A program made the translations under genes and the position numbers. A DNA stretch of 61,303 nucleotides, from positions 1-61,303 of the forward strand of contig JBDTTU010000014.1 of NCBI GenBank assembly GCA_039930465.1, written 5' to 3'. A model generated the notes under the pieces. That model did no database searches and was not told the origin of the DNA. It saw nothing but the letters and a program-made list of their open reading frames with translations. Source of the DNA: LMDS01 sp039930465. GTDB taxonomy: Bacteria; Pseudomonadota; Gammaproteobacteria; Burkholderiales; Burkholderiaceae_C. Below, in pieces: positions 34,813 through 44,293 of this stretch (the stretch's first letter is position 1; each line of letters opens with the position of its first letter).

Positions 34813-35693
34813 GGCCAGGTCGCGAGCAAGACACCGGTCAGGGCCAGCGCGAATGCCGCCGCCTGCGCTGCGCTGAACTTCTCGCCCAGCACCAGCACGC
34901 CCACCGCGGCCGCGCTCACCGGCAGCAGCACGGTGAAGATGCCGGCCTTCGCGGCCGGCACATGCCGCAGCCCGGTCATCCACAGCCACACGGTGACCAT
35001 GCTGGCCGCGATCGAATAGAACAGCAGCAGCCACCACGAGCCCGCAGCCACGCTGCCGAAGTCGAAGCCGAGTGCTTGCCACAGGCCGAACGGCAACACG
35101 AGCGCCAGGCCCCAAAGGTTGATCAGCGCGCTGATGCGTTTCGGGCTCACGTTGCCGGTGAGCTTCTTTCCCATCACCACGTAGCTTGCTTCGCAGAGCA
35201 CGGCGCCGATCAGCAGCAGGTTGCCGACAAGAGAACTGCCACCCGCAGGGCTGCTGTGCTTCGTCAGCGAAACGAGCGCAATGCCACCCACCGCACAGGC
35301 AATGCCGAGCATCACGCGGCCCGAGATGCGCTCGTTCAGGAACACGCGCGACATCAACGCGACGGCCGCCGGGATGCCGGCCATGATCACACCGGCTGCC
35401 AGTGCCGAACTCATCGACACGCCGAACAGCATGCAGATCGAGAACAGGAAGTTGCCGAAGAACGATTCAAAGAACAGCAGCCAGCGGTCGTGCCGGCTCA
35501 GTGGTGCTTCGAGGGCACCACGCCGCACCCAGCCCGCCATCGCGACTGCGGCAATGCAGAAGCGCAGCAAGGCCAGCAGGAAGATCGGGTACACGAGCAC
35601 CAGCACCTTCGACAGACCGACGTAGCTGCCCACCAACGCCATGCTGGCGGCCAGGCTGAGGTATGCGAGCCAGGGAACGGCGAGGGCGCTCAT
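34770..35693 (-). CDS. EamA-family transporter at the end of the polyamine operon
   Basis: A 307-residue membrane protein with about ten helices in two EamA repeats, for example SLAASMALVGSYVGLSKVLV and FGVSMSSALAAGVIMAGIPAAVALMSRVFLNERI. It follows a gamma-glutamyl ligase gene by 36 bases and is the last gene of the long minus-strand polyamine operon. Its likely job is export of an amine, amino acid or intermediate, by context only. Its 3' end overlaps dusA by 43 bases on the opposite strand. Confidence 0.85.
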   Translation of the reverse strand: MSALAVPWLAYLSLAASMALVGSYVGLSKVLVLVYPIFLLALLRFCIAAVAMAGWVRRGALEAPLSRHDRWLLFFESFFGNFLFSICMLFGVSMSSALAAGVIMAGIPAAVALMSRVFLNERISGRVMLGIACAVGGIALVSLTKHSSPAGGSSLVGNLLLIGAVLCEASYVVMGKKLTGNVSPKRISALINLWGLALVLPFGLWQALGFDFGSVAAGSWWLLLFYSIAASMVTVWLWMTGLRHVPAAKAGIFTVLLPVSAAAVGVLVLGEKFSAAQAAAFALALTGVLLATWPHASAGVGAGAPAS

Positions 35694-35729
35694 CGTCTGC
35701 GACGGCGGCGCAAGAGGCCCGGATGGGCC

Positions 35730-37070
35730 TCAGAAGACGTCGGCATAACGCTCCAGTTCCCAGGCACTCACGTGGCGCGCGTAGGCCGACCATTCGGTGC
35801 GCTTCAGGCGAATGAACTCGGCACTCAACGCGGCACCGAGCGCGCCTTGCACGGTGGCGTCGGTCTCGAACGCGGCGATCGCTTCGCCCAGGCTCTGCGG
35901 CAGCAACCCGATGCCGCGTGCGGCCAGCTCGGCCGGCGTGCGCTCGAACAGGTCGTCGGTGCAGGGCGGGCCGGGGTCGAGTTGGCGATCGATGCCGTCG
36001 AGCCCGGCCGCGATCAAGGCCGCAGTCGCGAGATAGGGGTTGGCCGAAGCATCCGGCAAACGCCACTCGAAGCGGCCGGGCAGGGTGCGGACCAGCGCGG
36101 TTCGGTTGTTCGGGCCGTGCGCCACGACAGCCGGCGCCCAGCTCGTGCCCGACAAGGATTCACCGACGACGAGCCGCTTGTACGAGTTGACGGTGGGTGC
36201 AGCAACGGCGCAAAGCGCGGCCGAATGTGCGAGCACACCGCCGATGCAATGGCGCAGCAGCTCAGGCATGCCCTGGGCCGTGTCGTCGAACAGGCTGCGC
36301 TCGCCTTGCCAAAGCGACACGTGGAAGTGCAAACCGCTGCCGGGCTGGTTGGCAAACGGCTTGGGCATCATCGAGAAGATGCTGCCGTGGCGCTCGGCGA
36401 GTGCGTGTGCGGCTTGTTTGAAGAGCATCAGCGCATCGGCGCTTTCGAGTGCACCGGCGTGCATGAGGTTGATTTCGTACTGGCCGTGGGCGTCTTCGTG
36501 GTCGGTCTGGAAGACATCGAGCCCGCAACCGCGCAGGCCATCGGCCAGCTCGGCCAGGAGGGCGTGCTGGCGCGGCAGGCTTTTCAGGTCGTACGAGGGC
36601 TTGTCGAGGCGGTCGAGCGAATCGGCGGGTTCGATGCCGCTGGCGCCTCGGCGCAGCAGAAAGAACTCGGGCTCGATGCCGGTCTGCAGGCTCCAGCCAC
36701 GCTCGGCCAGCCGCGCGATCTGGCGCCGCAGCACCTGCCGCGGGCAAGCGTCAAAAGGATCGCCGGCCACGAAGCCGTCGCAGGCGATGCGGGCGTAACC
36801 CGGCATCCATGGCAAGGGCCGAGCTGTCGATGCGTCGCCGCGGCCGTAGTACTCTGAGCGTGGCCCCATGCGTGGCAAGCCGGTGCCGGCGATCGACGGG
36901 CCCGAGAAGCCTGCGCCGGTGCGCAGCAGCGTGCCCAGGTGCGCCAGCGGCACCAGCTTGCCTTTGGCCACGCCGTGAATGTCGGTGAACTGCGCGATCA
37001 GCGTGTGCACGCCCGCGGCGGCCAGCGTCTCGTGCAGGCGTTGAACAGTGTCGTCGTCGACCCGGCTCAT
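35730..37070 (-). CDS. Glutamine-synthetase-family ligase, PuuA/GlnT type (copy 1)
   Basis: A 446-residue ligase of the glutamine synthetase fold, likely joining glutamate to an amine. Visible blocks are FTDIHGVAKGKLVPLA near the N terminus, TGIEPEFFLL, TDHEDAHGQYEINL, GSGLHFHVSLW and NNRTALVRTLPG. It lacks the adenylylation loop of true GlnA, so nitrogen assimilation proper is unlikely. The start codon overlaps the gabT stop by 4 bases (ATGA), implying coupled translation. It differs clearly from the second copy at 46957-48324, so the two may prefer different amines. Other gamma-glutamylamide synthetases cannot be ruled out. Confidence 0.85.
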   Translation of the reverse strand: MSRVDDDTVQRLHETLAAAGVHTLIAQFTDIHGVAKGKLVPLAHLGTLLRTGAGFSGPSIAGTGLPRMGPRSEYYGRGDASTARPLPWMPGYARIACDGFVAGDPFDACPRQVLRRQIARLAERGWSLQTGIEPEFFLLRRGASGIEPADSLDRLDKPSYDLKSLPRQHALLAELADGLRGCGLDVFQTDHEDAHGQYEINLMHAGALESADALMLFKQAAHALAERHGSIFSMMPKPFANQPGSGLHFHVSLWQGERSLFDDTAQGMPELLRHCIGGVLAHSAALCAVAAPTVNSYKRLVVGESLSGTSWAPAVVAHGPNNRTALVRTLPGRFEWRLPDASANPYLATAALIAAGLDGIDRQLDPGPPCTDDLFERTPAELAARGIGLLPQSLGEAIAAFETDATVQGALGAALSAEFIRLKRTEWSAYARHVSAWELERYADVF

Positions 37071-38344
37071 CCGCGCGCGGCGCGCAGCGCGCCGCGCAGC
37101 ATCTCCATCGCCTCTTCGAACACTGCTTCGCTCACGGTGAGCGGGAACAGGAAACGAAGCACGTTGGCGTTGACCCCGCAGCTCAGCAGGATCAGGCCAC
37201 GCTTCAGCGCTTCCGCCTGGATCGCTTTCGTGAAGCCGGCATCGGGGGTGTCGGTGCCAGGCTGGTTGAATTCGACCGCGACCATCGCGCCCAGGCCGCG
37301 CACATCGGTGATGTGCGGCACTTCGATGCGCAATGATTCGAGCACCGCCTTGAGCCGGTCGCCGAGCATCTGGCCGCGTTCTGGCAAACGTTCCTCTGCC
37401 ATCACGTCGATGACGGCGTGCGCTGCTGCAATCGCCAGCGGGTTGCCGGCGTAAGTGCCGCCCAGGCCACCGGGCGCGGGTGCGTCCATGATCTCGGCGC
37501 GGCCGGTCACGGCCGAGAGCGGCAATCCGCCGGCGAGCGACTTGGCGATCGTCATCAAATCGGCCGTGACGCCGAAATGCTCCATGGCGAACATCTTGCC
37601 AGTGCGCCCGAAGCCAGTCTGGATCTCGTCGGCAATCAGCACGATGCCGTGTTCGTCACACAGCGCGCGCAGCCACTTCACGGCTTCGAGCTGGATCACG
37701 TTGAAACCACCTTCGCCCTGCACCGGCTCGAACACGATGGCAGCAACGCGGCTCGGTTCGATGTCGGCCTTGAACAGGTGCTGAACCGCCTTCTTCACTT
37801 CACTGAGGTTCGCACAGTGGCAAGGGAAGGGCGCGTGGTAGACCTCGGGCGCGAACGGCCCGAAGCCGGCCTTGTAGGGCTGCACCTTGCCGGTGAGCGA
37901 CACCGCGAACAGGCTGCGGCCATGGAATGCACCGCTGAAGGCGATGACGCCGGAGCGTTTGGTGTACGAGCGCGCGATCTTGATCGCGTTTTCGATCGCC
38001 TCGGCGCCGGTCGAGAACAGCGCGGTCTTCTTCGCATGCGTGCCCGGTGTCAGTGTGTTGAGTTTCTCGGCCAGCGCGATGTAACTCTCGTAGGGCACGA
38101 CCTGGTAGCAGGTGTGCGTGAAGCGCTTCAGCTGCTCGGCGATGGCGGCCACGACCTTCGGGTTGCCGTGGCCGGTGTTCATCACCGCGATGCCTCCGGC
38201 GAAGTCGATGTAACGCTGGCCTTCCACGTCCCACAGCTCGGCGTTGTCGGCACGGTTGGCGAAGAACGTGCCCATCACGCCCACGCCACGCGGTGTGGCG
38301 GCGGCCTTGCGGGCCATCAACTGTTCGTTCTTCGAGTGGTTCAT
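37067..38344 (-). CDS. gabT: 4-aminobutyrate (GABA) aminotransferase
   Basis: A class III PLP aminotransferase of 425 residues. MNHSKNEQLMARKAAATPRG at the start, GAEAIENAIKIARSYTKR, FEPVQGEGGF, LIADEIQTGFGRTGK and the PLP Lys in TIAKSLAGGLPLSAV are all GabT-like. It would move the amino group of GABA to 2-oxoglutarate, giving succinate semialdehyde, the exit step of the gamma-glutamyl putrescine route. It lies 19 bases after puuC and overlaps the next gene by 4 bases. 5-aminovalerate could be a second substrate. Confidence 0.93.
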   Translation of the reverse strand: MNHSKNEQLMARKAAATPRGVGVMGTFFANRADNAELWDVEGQRYIDFAGGIAVMNTGHGNPKVVAAIAEQLKRFTHTCYQVVPYESYIALAEKLNTLTPGTHAKKTALFSTGAEAIENAIKIARSYTKRSGVIAFSGAFHGRSLFAVSLTGKVQPYKAGFGPFAPEVYHAPFPCHCANLSEVKKAVQHLFKADIEPSRVAAIVFEPVQGEGGFNVIQLEAVKWLRALCDEHGIVLIADEIQTGFGRTGKMFAMEHFGVTADLMTIAKSLAGGLPLSAVTGRAEIMDAPAPGGLGGTYAGNPLAIAAAHAVIDVMAEERLPERGQMLGDRLKAVLESLRIEVPHITDVRGLGAMVAVEFNQPGTDTPDAGFTKAIQAEALKRGLILLSCGVNANVLRFLFPLTVSEAVFEEAMEMLRGALRAARG

Positions 38345-38363
38345 GGCAGGGGCCTCTTTGTTT

Positions 38364-39875
38364 TCACTCCGCGTCGATGCGGATCCACGTGGTCTTCAGT
38401 TCGGTGTATTTCTCAAAAGCGTGCAGCGATTTGTCGCGCCCGTTGCCACTTTGTTTGAAGCCGCCGAAAGGCACGGTGATGTCGTCTTCGTCGTACTGGT
38501 TCACGTGCACGGTGCCGGCGCGCAGTGCGCGCGCCACCCGGTGGGCGCGGTTGATGTTGTCGCTCCAGACGCTGGCCTGCAAGCCGTAGGCACTGTCGTT
38601 GGCCATGGCCACGGCCTCAAGCTCGGTCTTGAAGCGGATCACCGACAGCACCGGCCCGAAGATCTCTTCGCGCGCTATTCGCATGCTGTTGGTGACACCG
38701 TCGAAGACGGTCGGCTCGATGTAGAAGCCGCCGGTTTCGCTCATCACCTGCTTGCCGCCGTTCAATACCCGAGCCCCTTCGCTCCGGCCGGCCTCGATGT
38801 AGCCGAGTACGCTGTGCATCTGTGTCTCGTCGACGATGGCGCCGATTTGCGCCTTGCCACCGAGCGGGTCGCCGGGCGCGTATTTCGGCGCTTCGGATTT
38901 GATGATGGCGGTGAACTCGTCGGCGACCGACTCGTGCACGAACACGCGCGATGGCGCGTTGCAGCTTTCGCCGGCATTGAAGAACAGGCTGCCGGCGGCG
39001 GTTTTCGCGGCGCGCGCCACGTCAGCGAAATCGTCGAACACGACGAAGGCCGACTTGCCACCGAGCTCGTTGTACACGCGCTTGAGGTTGCTGCGCCCCG
39101 CGTATTCAAGCATCTTGCGGCCGACGCGGGTGCTTCCAGTGAAGCCGATTGCGTCGACGTCCATGTGCAGTGCCAACGCTTCGCCGGCCTCGCCGCCGAA
39201 CCCGGGCACCACATTGAACACCCCTTCGGGCAGACCGGCTTCGATCGCCAGCTCGGCCAGCCGCAGGGCCGTCAGCGGTGACTTCTCGCTCGGCTTGAGC
39301 ACCACACTGTTGCCGGTGGCCAGCGCCGGGCCGAGCTTCCAGGCGGCCATGATCATCGGGTAGTTCCAGGGCACGACGGTACCGATCACGCCCATCGGCT
39401 CGCGCGAGATCAGCGCGAGCGCATTGCTGCCCGTGGGCGCGATCTCGTCGTAGACCTTGTCGATCGCCTCGGCATACCAGGCGATGCAGCGCGCGGTGGC
39501 GCCCACGTCGACCGCCAGGCTGTACTGGATCGGCTTGCCCATGTCGAGCGTTTCGAGCAGCGCGAGTTCTTCCTTCGCGCCGAGGATGAGCTCGGAAAAA
39601 CGCTGCAGCACCTTCTTGCGCGCTGCCGGCGGTTTGCCCGACCAGCGGCCATCGGCGAAGGCCTGGCGGGCCGAAACCACGGCCGAATCGATGTCGGCCG
39701 CGCCCCCGCGTGCCACCTTCGCCAGCAAACGAGCGTCGATCGGCGAGATGCAGTCGAAGGTCTCGCCCGACGCCGCCGCCACACGCCGGCCGCCGATCAG
39801 CGCGCGGCCGTCGATTTGAAGCTCGGCGGCACGCGCGTGCCAGTCGATCGGTGCGGCTTTGCTGGTGGTGGCCAT
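38364..39875 (-). CDS. puuC: Gamma-glutamyl-gamma-aminobutyraldehyde dehydrogenase
   Basis: An NAD(P)-dependent aldehyde dehydrogenase of 503 residues. It shows VPWNYPMIMAAWKLGPAL, FTGSTRVGRKML, ELGGKSAFVVF (general-base Glu) and FFNAGESCNAPSRVFV with the catalytic Cys, plus EEIFGPVLSV and GGFKQSGNGRD. PuuC-type enzymes oxidise gamma-glutamyl-aminobutyraldehyde and also succinate semialdehyde. No other semialdehyde dehydrogenase is near, so it may do both. It starts 5 bases after the porin gene's stop in the operon. Confidence 0.9.
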   Translation of the reverse strand: MATTSKAAPIDWHARAAELQIDGRALIGGRRVAAASGETFDCISPIDARLLAKVARGGAADIDSAVVSARQAFADGRWSGKPPAARKKVLQRFSELILGAKEELALLETLDMGKPIQYSLAVDVGATARCIAWYAEAIDKVYDEIAPTGSNALALISREPMGVIGTVVPWNYPMIMAAWKLGPALATGNSVVLKPSEKSPLTALRLAELAIEAGLPEGVFNVVPGFGGEAGEALALHMDVDAIGFTGSTRVGRKMLEYAGRSNLKRVYNELGGKSAFVVFDDFADVARAAKTAAGSLFFNAGESCNAPSRVFVHESVADEFTAIIKSEAPKYAPGDPLGGKAQIGAIVDETQMHSVLGYIEAGRSEGARVLNGGKQVMSETGGFYIEPTVFDGVTNSMRIAREEIFGPVLSVIRFKTELEAVAMANDSAYGLQASVWSDNINRAHRVARALRAGTVHVNQYDEDDITVPFGGFKQSGNGRDKSLHAFEKYTELKTTWIRIDAE

Positions 39876-39880
39876 GGTCG

Positions 39881-41290
39881 TCAGAAGCTCAGCACCATCG
39901 AAGCGCCGAGCAGGTGGTTGGACTTGCTGTAGCTGCCGTCTTTCGCGTCGATGAAGACGGCCTGGTTGGCGCGGTCGAGCCGGTACTCGGCCTTGAACGT
40001 GGTGTAGGCGTTGAAAAGATAGCCCACGCCGAATGAAAGCGCCATGCGGTTTGCGCCGCGCTCGGGGTCGGCCACCGTCCAGCCGCCGGCGCCGTCGCCA
40101 ACATAACCCGGGCCGATGCCGTTGCGGTCGTCAGAGAAGGTGTAGCCGAGCAGGCCGCCGCCGTTTTTCCTGTTGTTGATGTAGTCGAGCCGTGCGATGC
40201 CTTCGAAGCGTGGCGTGAACTTGTAGGCGGCGAGCGCCGACGCGCCGTACCAGCGCGAGTCGCGCAGTTCACCGGTGACCGGGTCGGCGGTGATCGCGCC
40301 CTTGCGTTGCTGGCCATAGCTGAGCTGGCCGAGAACCGTCCAGTCACCGCGGATGAAGTAGGCGTCGGCCTCGAACAGGTTCACGAACGAATCGCGCGTG
40401 TCGTAGGGATCGCCGGTGACCGGGTTGCCCACACCGTCGTCGGCGCGGAAGTTGGCGGCCTTGCCGTGCACACCGGCAAAACCGAAGCCCTGGTACTCGC
40501 CCTTGGAGTAGTCAACGCGGTAGGCGAACACCGGCGTCTTGTTGCCGCTGCTCTTGCGCGAGGCGTTCATGTTGGCGACCACGCCCTTCACGATCCACTT
40601 GCCGCTGGTGACTTCCATGCCGGCGCCGGTGTACGCGGTGGGCAGCGTCAGGTCGAACAGCAGGTTGTGCGTGATCAGCTTGTTCTGGGTCGGCGGCAGG
40701 TACTCGTAACCCGACCAGTCCGGGATCTGGCCAGCGATCAGGCGTGTTTGCAGGTCGCCGAGCGGGATCGACACGCTCGCTTCATGCACGATCGACTGGC
40801 CGTCGAACACGGCACCCACGCCGCGGTTCGGTGCGAGCGTCAGGCGCCATTTGGTGCCGCCATCCATTTCCTTCTGGAAGTCGATCATCGCCATGCCGAA
40901 ATACGAGTTGTCGTAGTTGTAGCCGTCGTCGCCCACGGCGTTCAGGAACTGGAACCCGGCGCGGTTCTGCTGGCGGTTGTAGATGAAGGTCGGCTCCATC
41001 TGGCCGCTGATCTTCAGGCCCTTGAAGCCTTGCGCTTCGATCGCGTCTTCGAGCGCTTCGGTCTTCACCGCGATGCGGTTGAAGTCGGCCGACTGCTCGG
41101 GCGTCATGCCCCACTGCTTCTCGCCGGCGGGTTTGTCGCCGAGCTTCTTCTCGAGTTCGCCGACACGGTCTTTCAGGGCCTTGAGTTCCTTCAGCAGCTC
41201 TTCGTTGGATTGAGCCAGCGCGCCGCCCGGGAATGCGGCGGCCAGTGCGAGTGCGAGGGCGGTCGGTGCGACGGGTTTCCAGAACTTCAT
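39881..41290 (-). CDS. DUF3138-type outer-membrane porin
   Basis: A 469-residue outer-membrane protein. A signal peptide (1-26, ending ALAQ) leads to a short coiled coil (SNEELLKELKALKDRVGELE), then a beta-barrel rich in alternating aromatic residues that ends in SMVLSF, with the terminal Phe typical of barrel assembly. I read it as the DUF3138 family of Burkholderiales. It lies 33 bases after potI and 5 bases before puuC, inside the polyamine operon, which suggests it lets polyamines through the outer membrane. No experiment known to me shows this. Confidence 0.82.
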   Translation of the reverse strand: MKFWKPVAPTALALALAAAFPGGALAQSNEELLKELKALKDRVGELEKKLGDKPAGEKQWGMTPEQSADFNRIAVKTEALEDAIEAQGFKGLKISGQMEPTFIYNRQQNRAGFQFLNAVGDDGYNYDNSYFGMAMIDFQKEMDGGTKWRLTLAPNRGVGAVFDGQSIVHEASVSIPLGDLQTRLIAGQIPDWSGYEYLPPTQNKLITHNLLFDLTLPTAYTGAGMEVTSGKWIVKGVVANMNASRKSSGNKTPVFAYRVDYSKGEYQGFGFAGVHGKAANFRADDGVGNPVTGDPYDTRDSFVNLFEADAYFIRGDWTVLGQLSYGQQRKGAITADPVTGELRDSRWYGASALAAYKFTPRFEGIARLDYINNRKNGGGLLGYTFSDDRNGIGPGYVGDGAGGWTVADPERGANRMALSFGVGYLFNAYTTFKAEYRLDRANQAVFIDAKDGSYSKSNHLLGASMVLSF

Positions 41291-41323
41291 GAGGTTTCTC
41301 CTGCGGTGTTGTTGATGTTGGTT

Positions 41324-42157
41324 TCAGCCATCGTCGCGCTGCGCCTGCGCGATGGCCTTGGCGCGCTCTTTTTCCGCGCGCATGATGAGCACGCTGGCGA
41401 TGACCGTGCCGATGGCCACCAACGTGATGATCACCGTGGCGACCGCGTTCACGCTCGGGTTCAGCCCGAGGCGCGCACGCGAGAAAATCACCAGGGGCAT
41501 GGTCGTGGAGCCCGGCCCCGAAAGAAAGGCGGCGAGCACCACGTCGTCGAGCGAGATCGTGAAGGTGAGCAGCCAAGCCGACATGAGCGACTGCGTGATC
41601 ATCGGGAACGTGACGAGGCGGAACACCTGGCTAGGTCGCGCGCCCAGATCCATCGCGGCCTCTTCGAGCTGCGGGTTCAGGTCTTGAAGGCGCGCTTGCA
41701 CGACGACTGTGGCGTAGGCCATGCCGGTCAGGACATGGCCGAGCCAGATCGTCAGCATGCCGCGTTCCGGGTGGCCGAAGGCGCGCTGGATCGAGACCAG
41801 CATCAGCAGCAGCGAGATGCCGATGACGACATCGGGCATCACCAGCGGCGCGCTGACCATGCCCGAGAACAGCGTGCGGCCGCTGAAACGCCGGTACTTG
41901 ACGAGCGCGAACGCGGCCAGTGTGCCGAGCACGACGGCGCCGGTGGCGCTGCAGAACGCGATCTGCAGGCTCAGCCACAGGCCCGACAGCATCTCGTTGT
42001 CGCTCGCGAGCTTGACGTACCAGTTCAGTGTGAAGCCGGCCCAGACGTTCGGGATCGGCGAATCGTTGAACGAGTAGATGACGAGCGCGACGATCGGCAG
42101 GTACAGGAAGACATAGCCTGCACTCAACCAGCCCTTGCCGAACAGCCCCGTCTTCAT
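41324..42157 (-). CDS. potI: Putrescine ABC transporter, permease PotI
   Basis: A 277-residue permease with six predicted helices. APLVMPDVVIGISLLLM and EEAAMDLGARPSQVFRLVTFPMI (the EAA loop that docks the ATPase) are typical. The opening of the protein resembles PotI, and together with PotH it forms the channel for periplasmic-protein-delivered polyamines. It lies 73 bases after potH, with a repeat-like hairpin in the gap, and 33 bases before the porin gene. Confidence 0.93.
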   Translation of the reverse strand: MKTGLFGKGWLSAGYVFLYLPIVALVIYSFNDSPIPNVWAGFTLNWYVKLASDNEMLSGLWLSLQIAFCSATGAVVLGTLAAFALVKYRRFSGRTLFSGMVSAPLVMPDVVIGISLLLMLVSIQRAFGHPERGMLTIWLGHVLTGMAYATVVVQARLQDLNPQLEEAAMDLGARPSQVFRLVTFPMITQSLMSAWLLTFTISLDDVVLAAFLSGPGSTTMPLVIFSRARLGLNPSVNAVATVIITLVAIGTVIASVLIMRAEKERAKAIAQAQRDDG

Positions 42158-42162
42158 GAGTG

Positions 42163-42233
42163 CCCCCTGCGGCGCGTTGCGCCGCTCCCCCCGAGGGGGA
42201 GCGAGCGCCTTGGAAACGGCCCGGCGGCGCTCA
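42163..42233. repeat. REP-like GC-rich repeat between potH and potI
   Basis: GCTCCCC (42184-42190) and GGGGAGC (42196-42202) form a strong hairpin, flanked by GCGCCTTGGAAACGGCCCGG. Related cores are at 18094 and 25370. Such elements are common between genes in this bacterial group. Within an operon it may stabilise the upstream mRNA or reduce expression downstream. Confidence 0.5.
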
Positions 42234-43163
42234 TCGCTGCTTCTCCTGCGTCTCGGCCTGGTAGCGGTTGAAGATCGCCAGGGGCACGATGATCAACAGC
42301 ACCATCACGACGGCGACGGTCGAGGCCATCGGCCAGTCGTTGTTGCTGAAGAACTCGTCGGAGAGCACGCGGCCGATCATCAGCGTCTCGGGGCCGCCGA
42401 GGATTTCAGGGATGACGTACTCGCCGACGCACGGGATGAACACCAGCATCGAGCCGGCGATGATGCCGGCCTTGGACATCGGCACCGTGATCTTCCAGAA
42501 CCCCACCAGTGGCGTCGCGCCCAGATCGGCGGCGGCTTCGAGCAGGCGCAGGTCCATCTTCGACAGGTTGGAGTAGAGCGGCAGGATCATGAACGGCAGG
42601 TAGGTGTAGACCATGCCGATCGTCAGCGAGAAGGGCGAGTTCATGAACTTGCCGGGCGAGGGGATCACGCCCAGCGCCGCGAGCCCGACATCGAGGTGCA
42701 GCGCGATCAGCAGGTCGGAGACCCAGCCGTGCTCGCCGAGCAGGCCCTTCCACGCATAGACGCGCAGCAGGAATGACGTCCAGAACGGCAGCATCACCAG
42801 CATCAGCAAGGTCGGCTGGACGGTGGCCTTGGCGCGGGCCATGAAGTAGGCGAACGGGTAACCGACAGCCAAGCACCAGACCGTGGTGATTGCGGCGAAC
42901 TTCAGGCTCGACAGGTAGGTGCGTACGTAGAGTTCGTCATGCGTGATGAACGCGTAGCTGGTGCCGCGCAGCGTGAGCTGCATCGCACCGTCCTTGAAGC
43001 TCAGCACGTCGTTGACGCTGACCTCGCCCATCTGGGAAAAGCTGATCTTCAGCACCACCAGGAACGGCAGCAAGAAGAACGCGATCAGCCACAGGTAGGG
43101 CACGCCGATCACGGCGGTGCGGCCGTCGCGCAGCCAGTTGAAGAGGCGCTTCAGGCGCTTCAT
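42231..43163 (-). CDS. potH: Putrescine ABC transporter, permease PotH
   Basis: A 310-residue permease with six predicted helices. MLVMLPFWTSFLLRVYAWKGLL and the EAA loop LEAAADLGATPLVGFWKITVPM are typical of PotH/PotB. The ATG (MKRLKRLFNWL) overlaps the potG stop by 4 bases. It would pair with PotI to form the membrane channel. Confidence 0.94.
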   Translation of the reverse strand: MKRLKRLFNWLRDGRTAVIGVPYLWLIAFFLLPFLVVLKISFSQMGEVSVNDVLSFKDGAMQLTLRGTSYAFITHDELYVRTYLSSLKFAAITTVWCLAVGYPFAYFMARAKATVQPTLLMLVMLPFWTSFLLRVYAWKGLLGEHGWVSDLLIALHLDVGLAALGVIPSPGKFMNSPFSLTIGMVYTYLPFMILPLYSNLSKMDLRLLEAAADLGATPLVGFWKITVPMSKAGIIAGSMLVFIPCVGEYVIPEILGGPETLMIGRVLSDEFFSNNDWPMASTVAVVMVLLIIVPLAIFNRYQAETQEKQR

Positions 43164-44263
43164 TGCGTCAGCACGACCTGCGCGCTCGGTGTCCACGAGG
43201 CCCAGGCGGTGTCGCCCCAGGTGAGCGCGTCATCGCGGTGGCGGGTCGCGTTGCTCTGGCTGATCTTGAGCGTGTCGCCGCTCGCCAGGGTGAGGTGGTA
43301 GACGGTGAAGCTGCCGAAGTAGGACAGATCCTTGACCGTGCCCTGGACGCGGTTGTGCGGCGCGAACTCGTCGGCCGGCGGGTCGCGCTGCAGGTGGATC
43401 TTCTCGGGCCGCACCGCCACGCTCAGGCTCATGCCTTCAGTGCCGGTGATGCCGTGGCCGATGTAGTGGCTGCAGTCGGTGCACTCGATCACGACGTGAT
43501 CGACCGCATCGGTCACGAGCTTGCCGTCCATCATGTTGACGTTGCCGATGAAGTCGGCAACGAAACGGGTGGCCGGTGTCTCGTAGATGTCGCTCGGCGG
43601 ACCGACCTGCAGGATGCGGCCCTCGCTCATCACCGCGATGCGCGAGGCCATCGTCATGGCTTCTTCCTGGTCGTGCGTGACCATCACGCAGGTCACGCCG
43701 ACTTCCTCGATGATGTTGACCAGCTCGATCTGGGTTTCCTCGCGCAGCTTCTTGTCGAGCGCGCCCAGCGGCTCGTCGAGCAGCAGCAACTGCGGGCGTT
43801 TGGCGAGGCTGCGAGCCAACGCGACGCGCTGCTGCTGGCCGCCCGACAACTGGTGCGGCTTGCGCTTGGCGTACTTGCCGAGTTGCACCAGCTTCAGCAT
43901 CGCCTCGACCCGCTCAACGATCTTGTCCTTCGCCATGCCTTCGCGGCGCAAGCCGAACGCGATGTTCTCCCACACCGTGAGGTGCGGGAACAGCGCATAG
44001 CTCTGGAACATCATGTTGATCGGGCAGTCGTAGGGCGGCATGTTTGCCAGATCCTGACCGTTCAGCAGGATGCGCCCGGAGGTCGGTGTCTCGAAGCCGC
44101 CGAGCATGCGCAGCAGCGTCGTCTTGCCGCAGCCCGAAGAACCGAGCAACGCGAAGATCTCGCCCTTCGCGATGTCGAGGTTGACGTTGTTGACGGCCTT
44201 GTACCCGCTGAAATCTTTGACGACATTCTCGATCTTCAGATAAGTGCTGTCGGTGTCCGGCAT
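43160..44263 (-). CDS. potG: Putrescine ABC transporter, ATP-binding protein PotG
   Basis: A 367-residue ATPase that powers uptake. Walker A is GSSGCGKTT, the signature LSGGQQQRVALARSL, Walker B LLLLDEP, and the switch His in VTHDQEEAM. The C-terminal third (about 250-367) is a TOBE-type regulatory domain. It lies 30 bases after potF and overlaps potH by 4 bases. Confidence 0.95.
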   Translation of the reverse strand: MPDTDSTYLKIENVVKDFSGYKAVNNVNLDIAKGEIFALLGSSGCGKTTLLRMLGGFETPTSGRILLNGQDLANMPPYDCPINMMFQSYALFPHLTVWENIAFGLRREGMAKDKIVERVEAMLKLVQLGKYAKRKPHQLSGGQQQRVALARSLAKRPQLLLLDEPLGALDKKLREETQIELVNIIEEVGVTCVMVTHDQEEAMTMASRIAVMSEGRILQVGPPSDIYETPATRFVADFIGNVNMMDGKLVTDAVDHVVIECTDCSHYIGHGITGTEGMSLSVAVRPEKIHLQRDPPADEFAPHNRVQGTVKDLSYFGSFTVYHLTLASGDTLKISQSNATRHRDDALTWGDTAWASWTPSAQVVLTQ

Positions 44264-44293
44264 GGCCCCTCCGTGTTCAGGCGTTGGAAGGAT

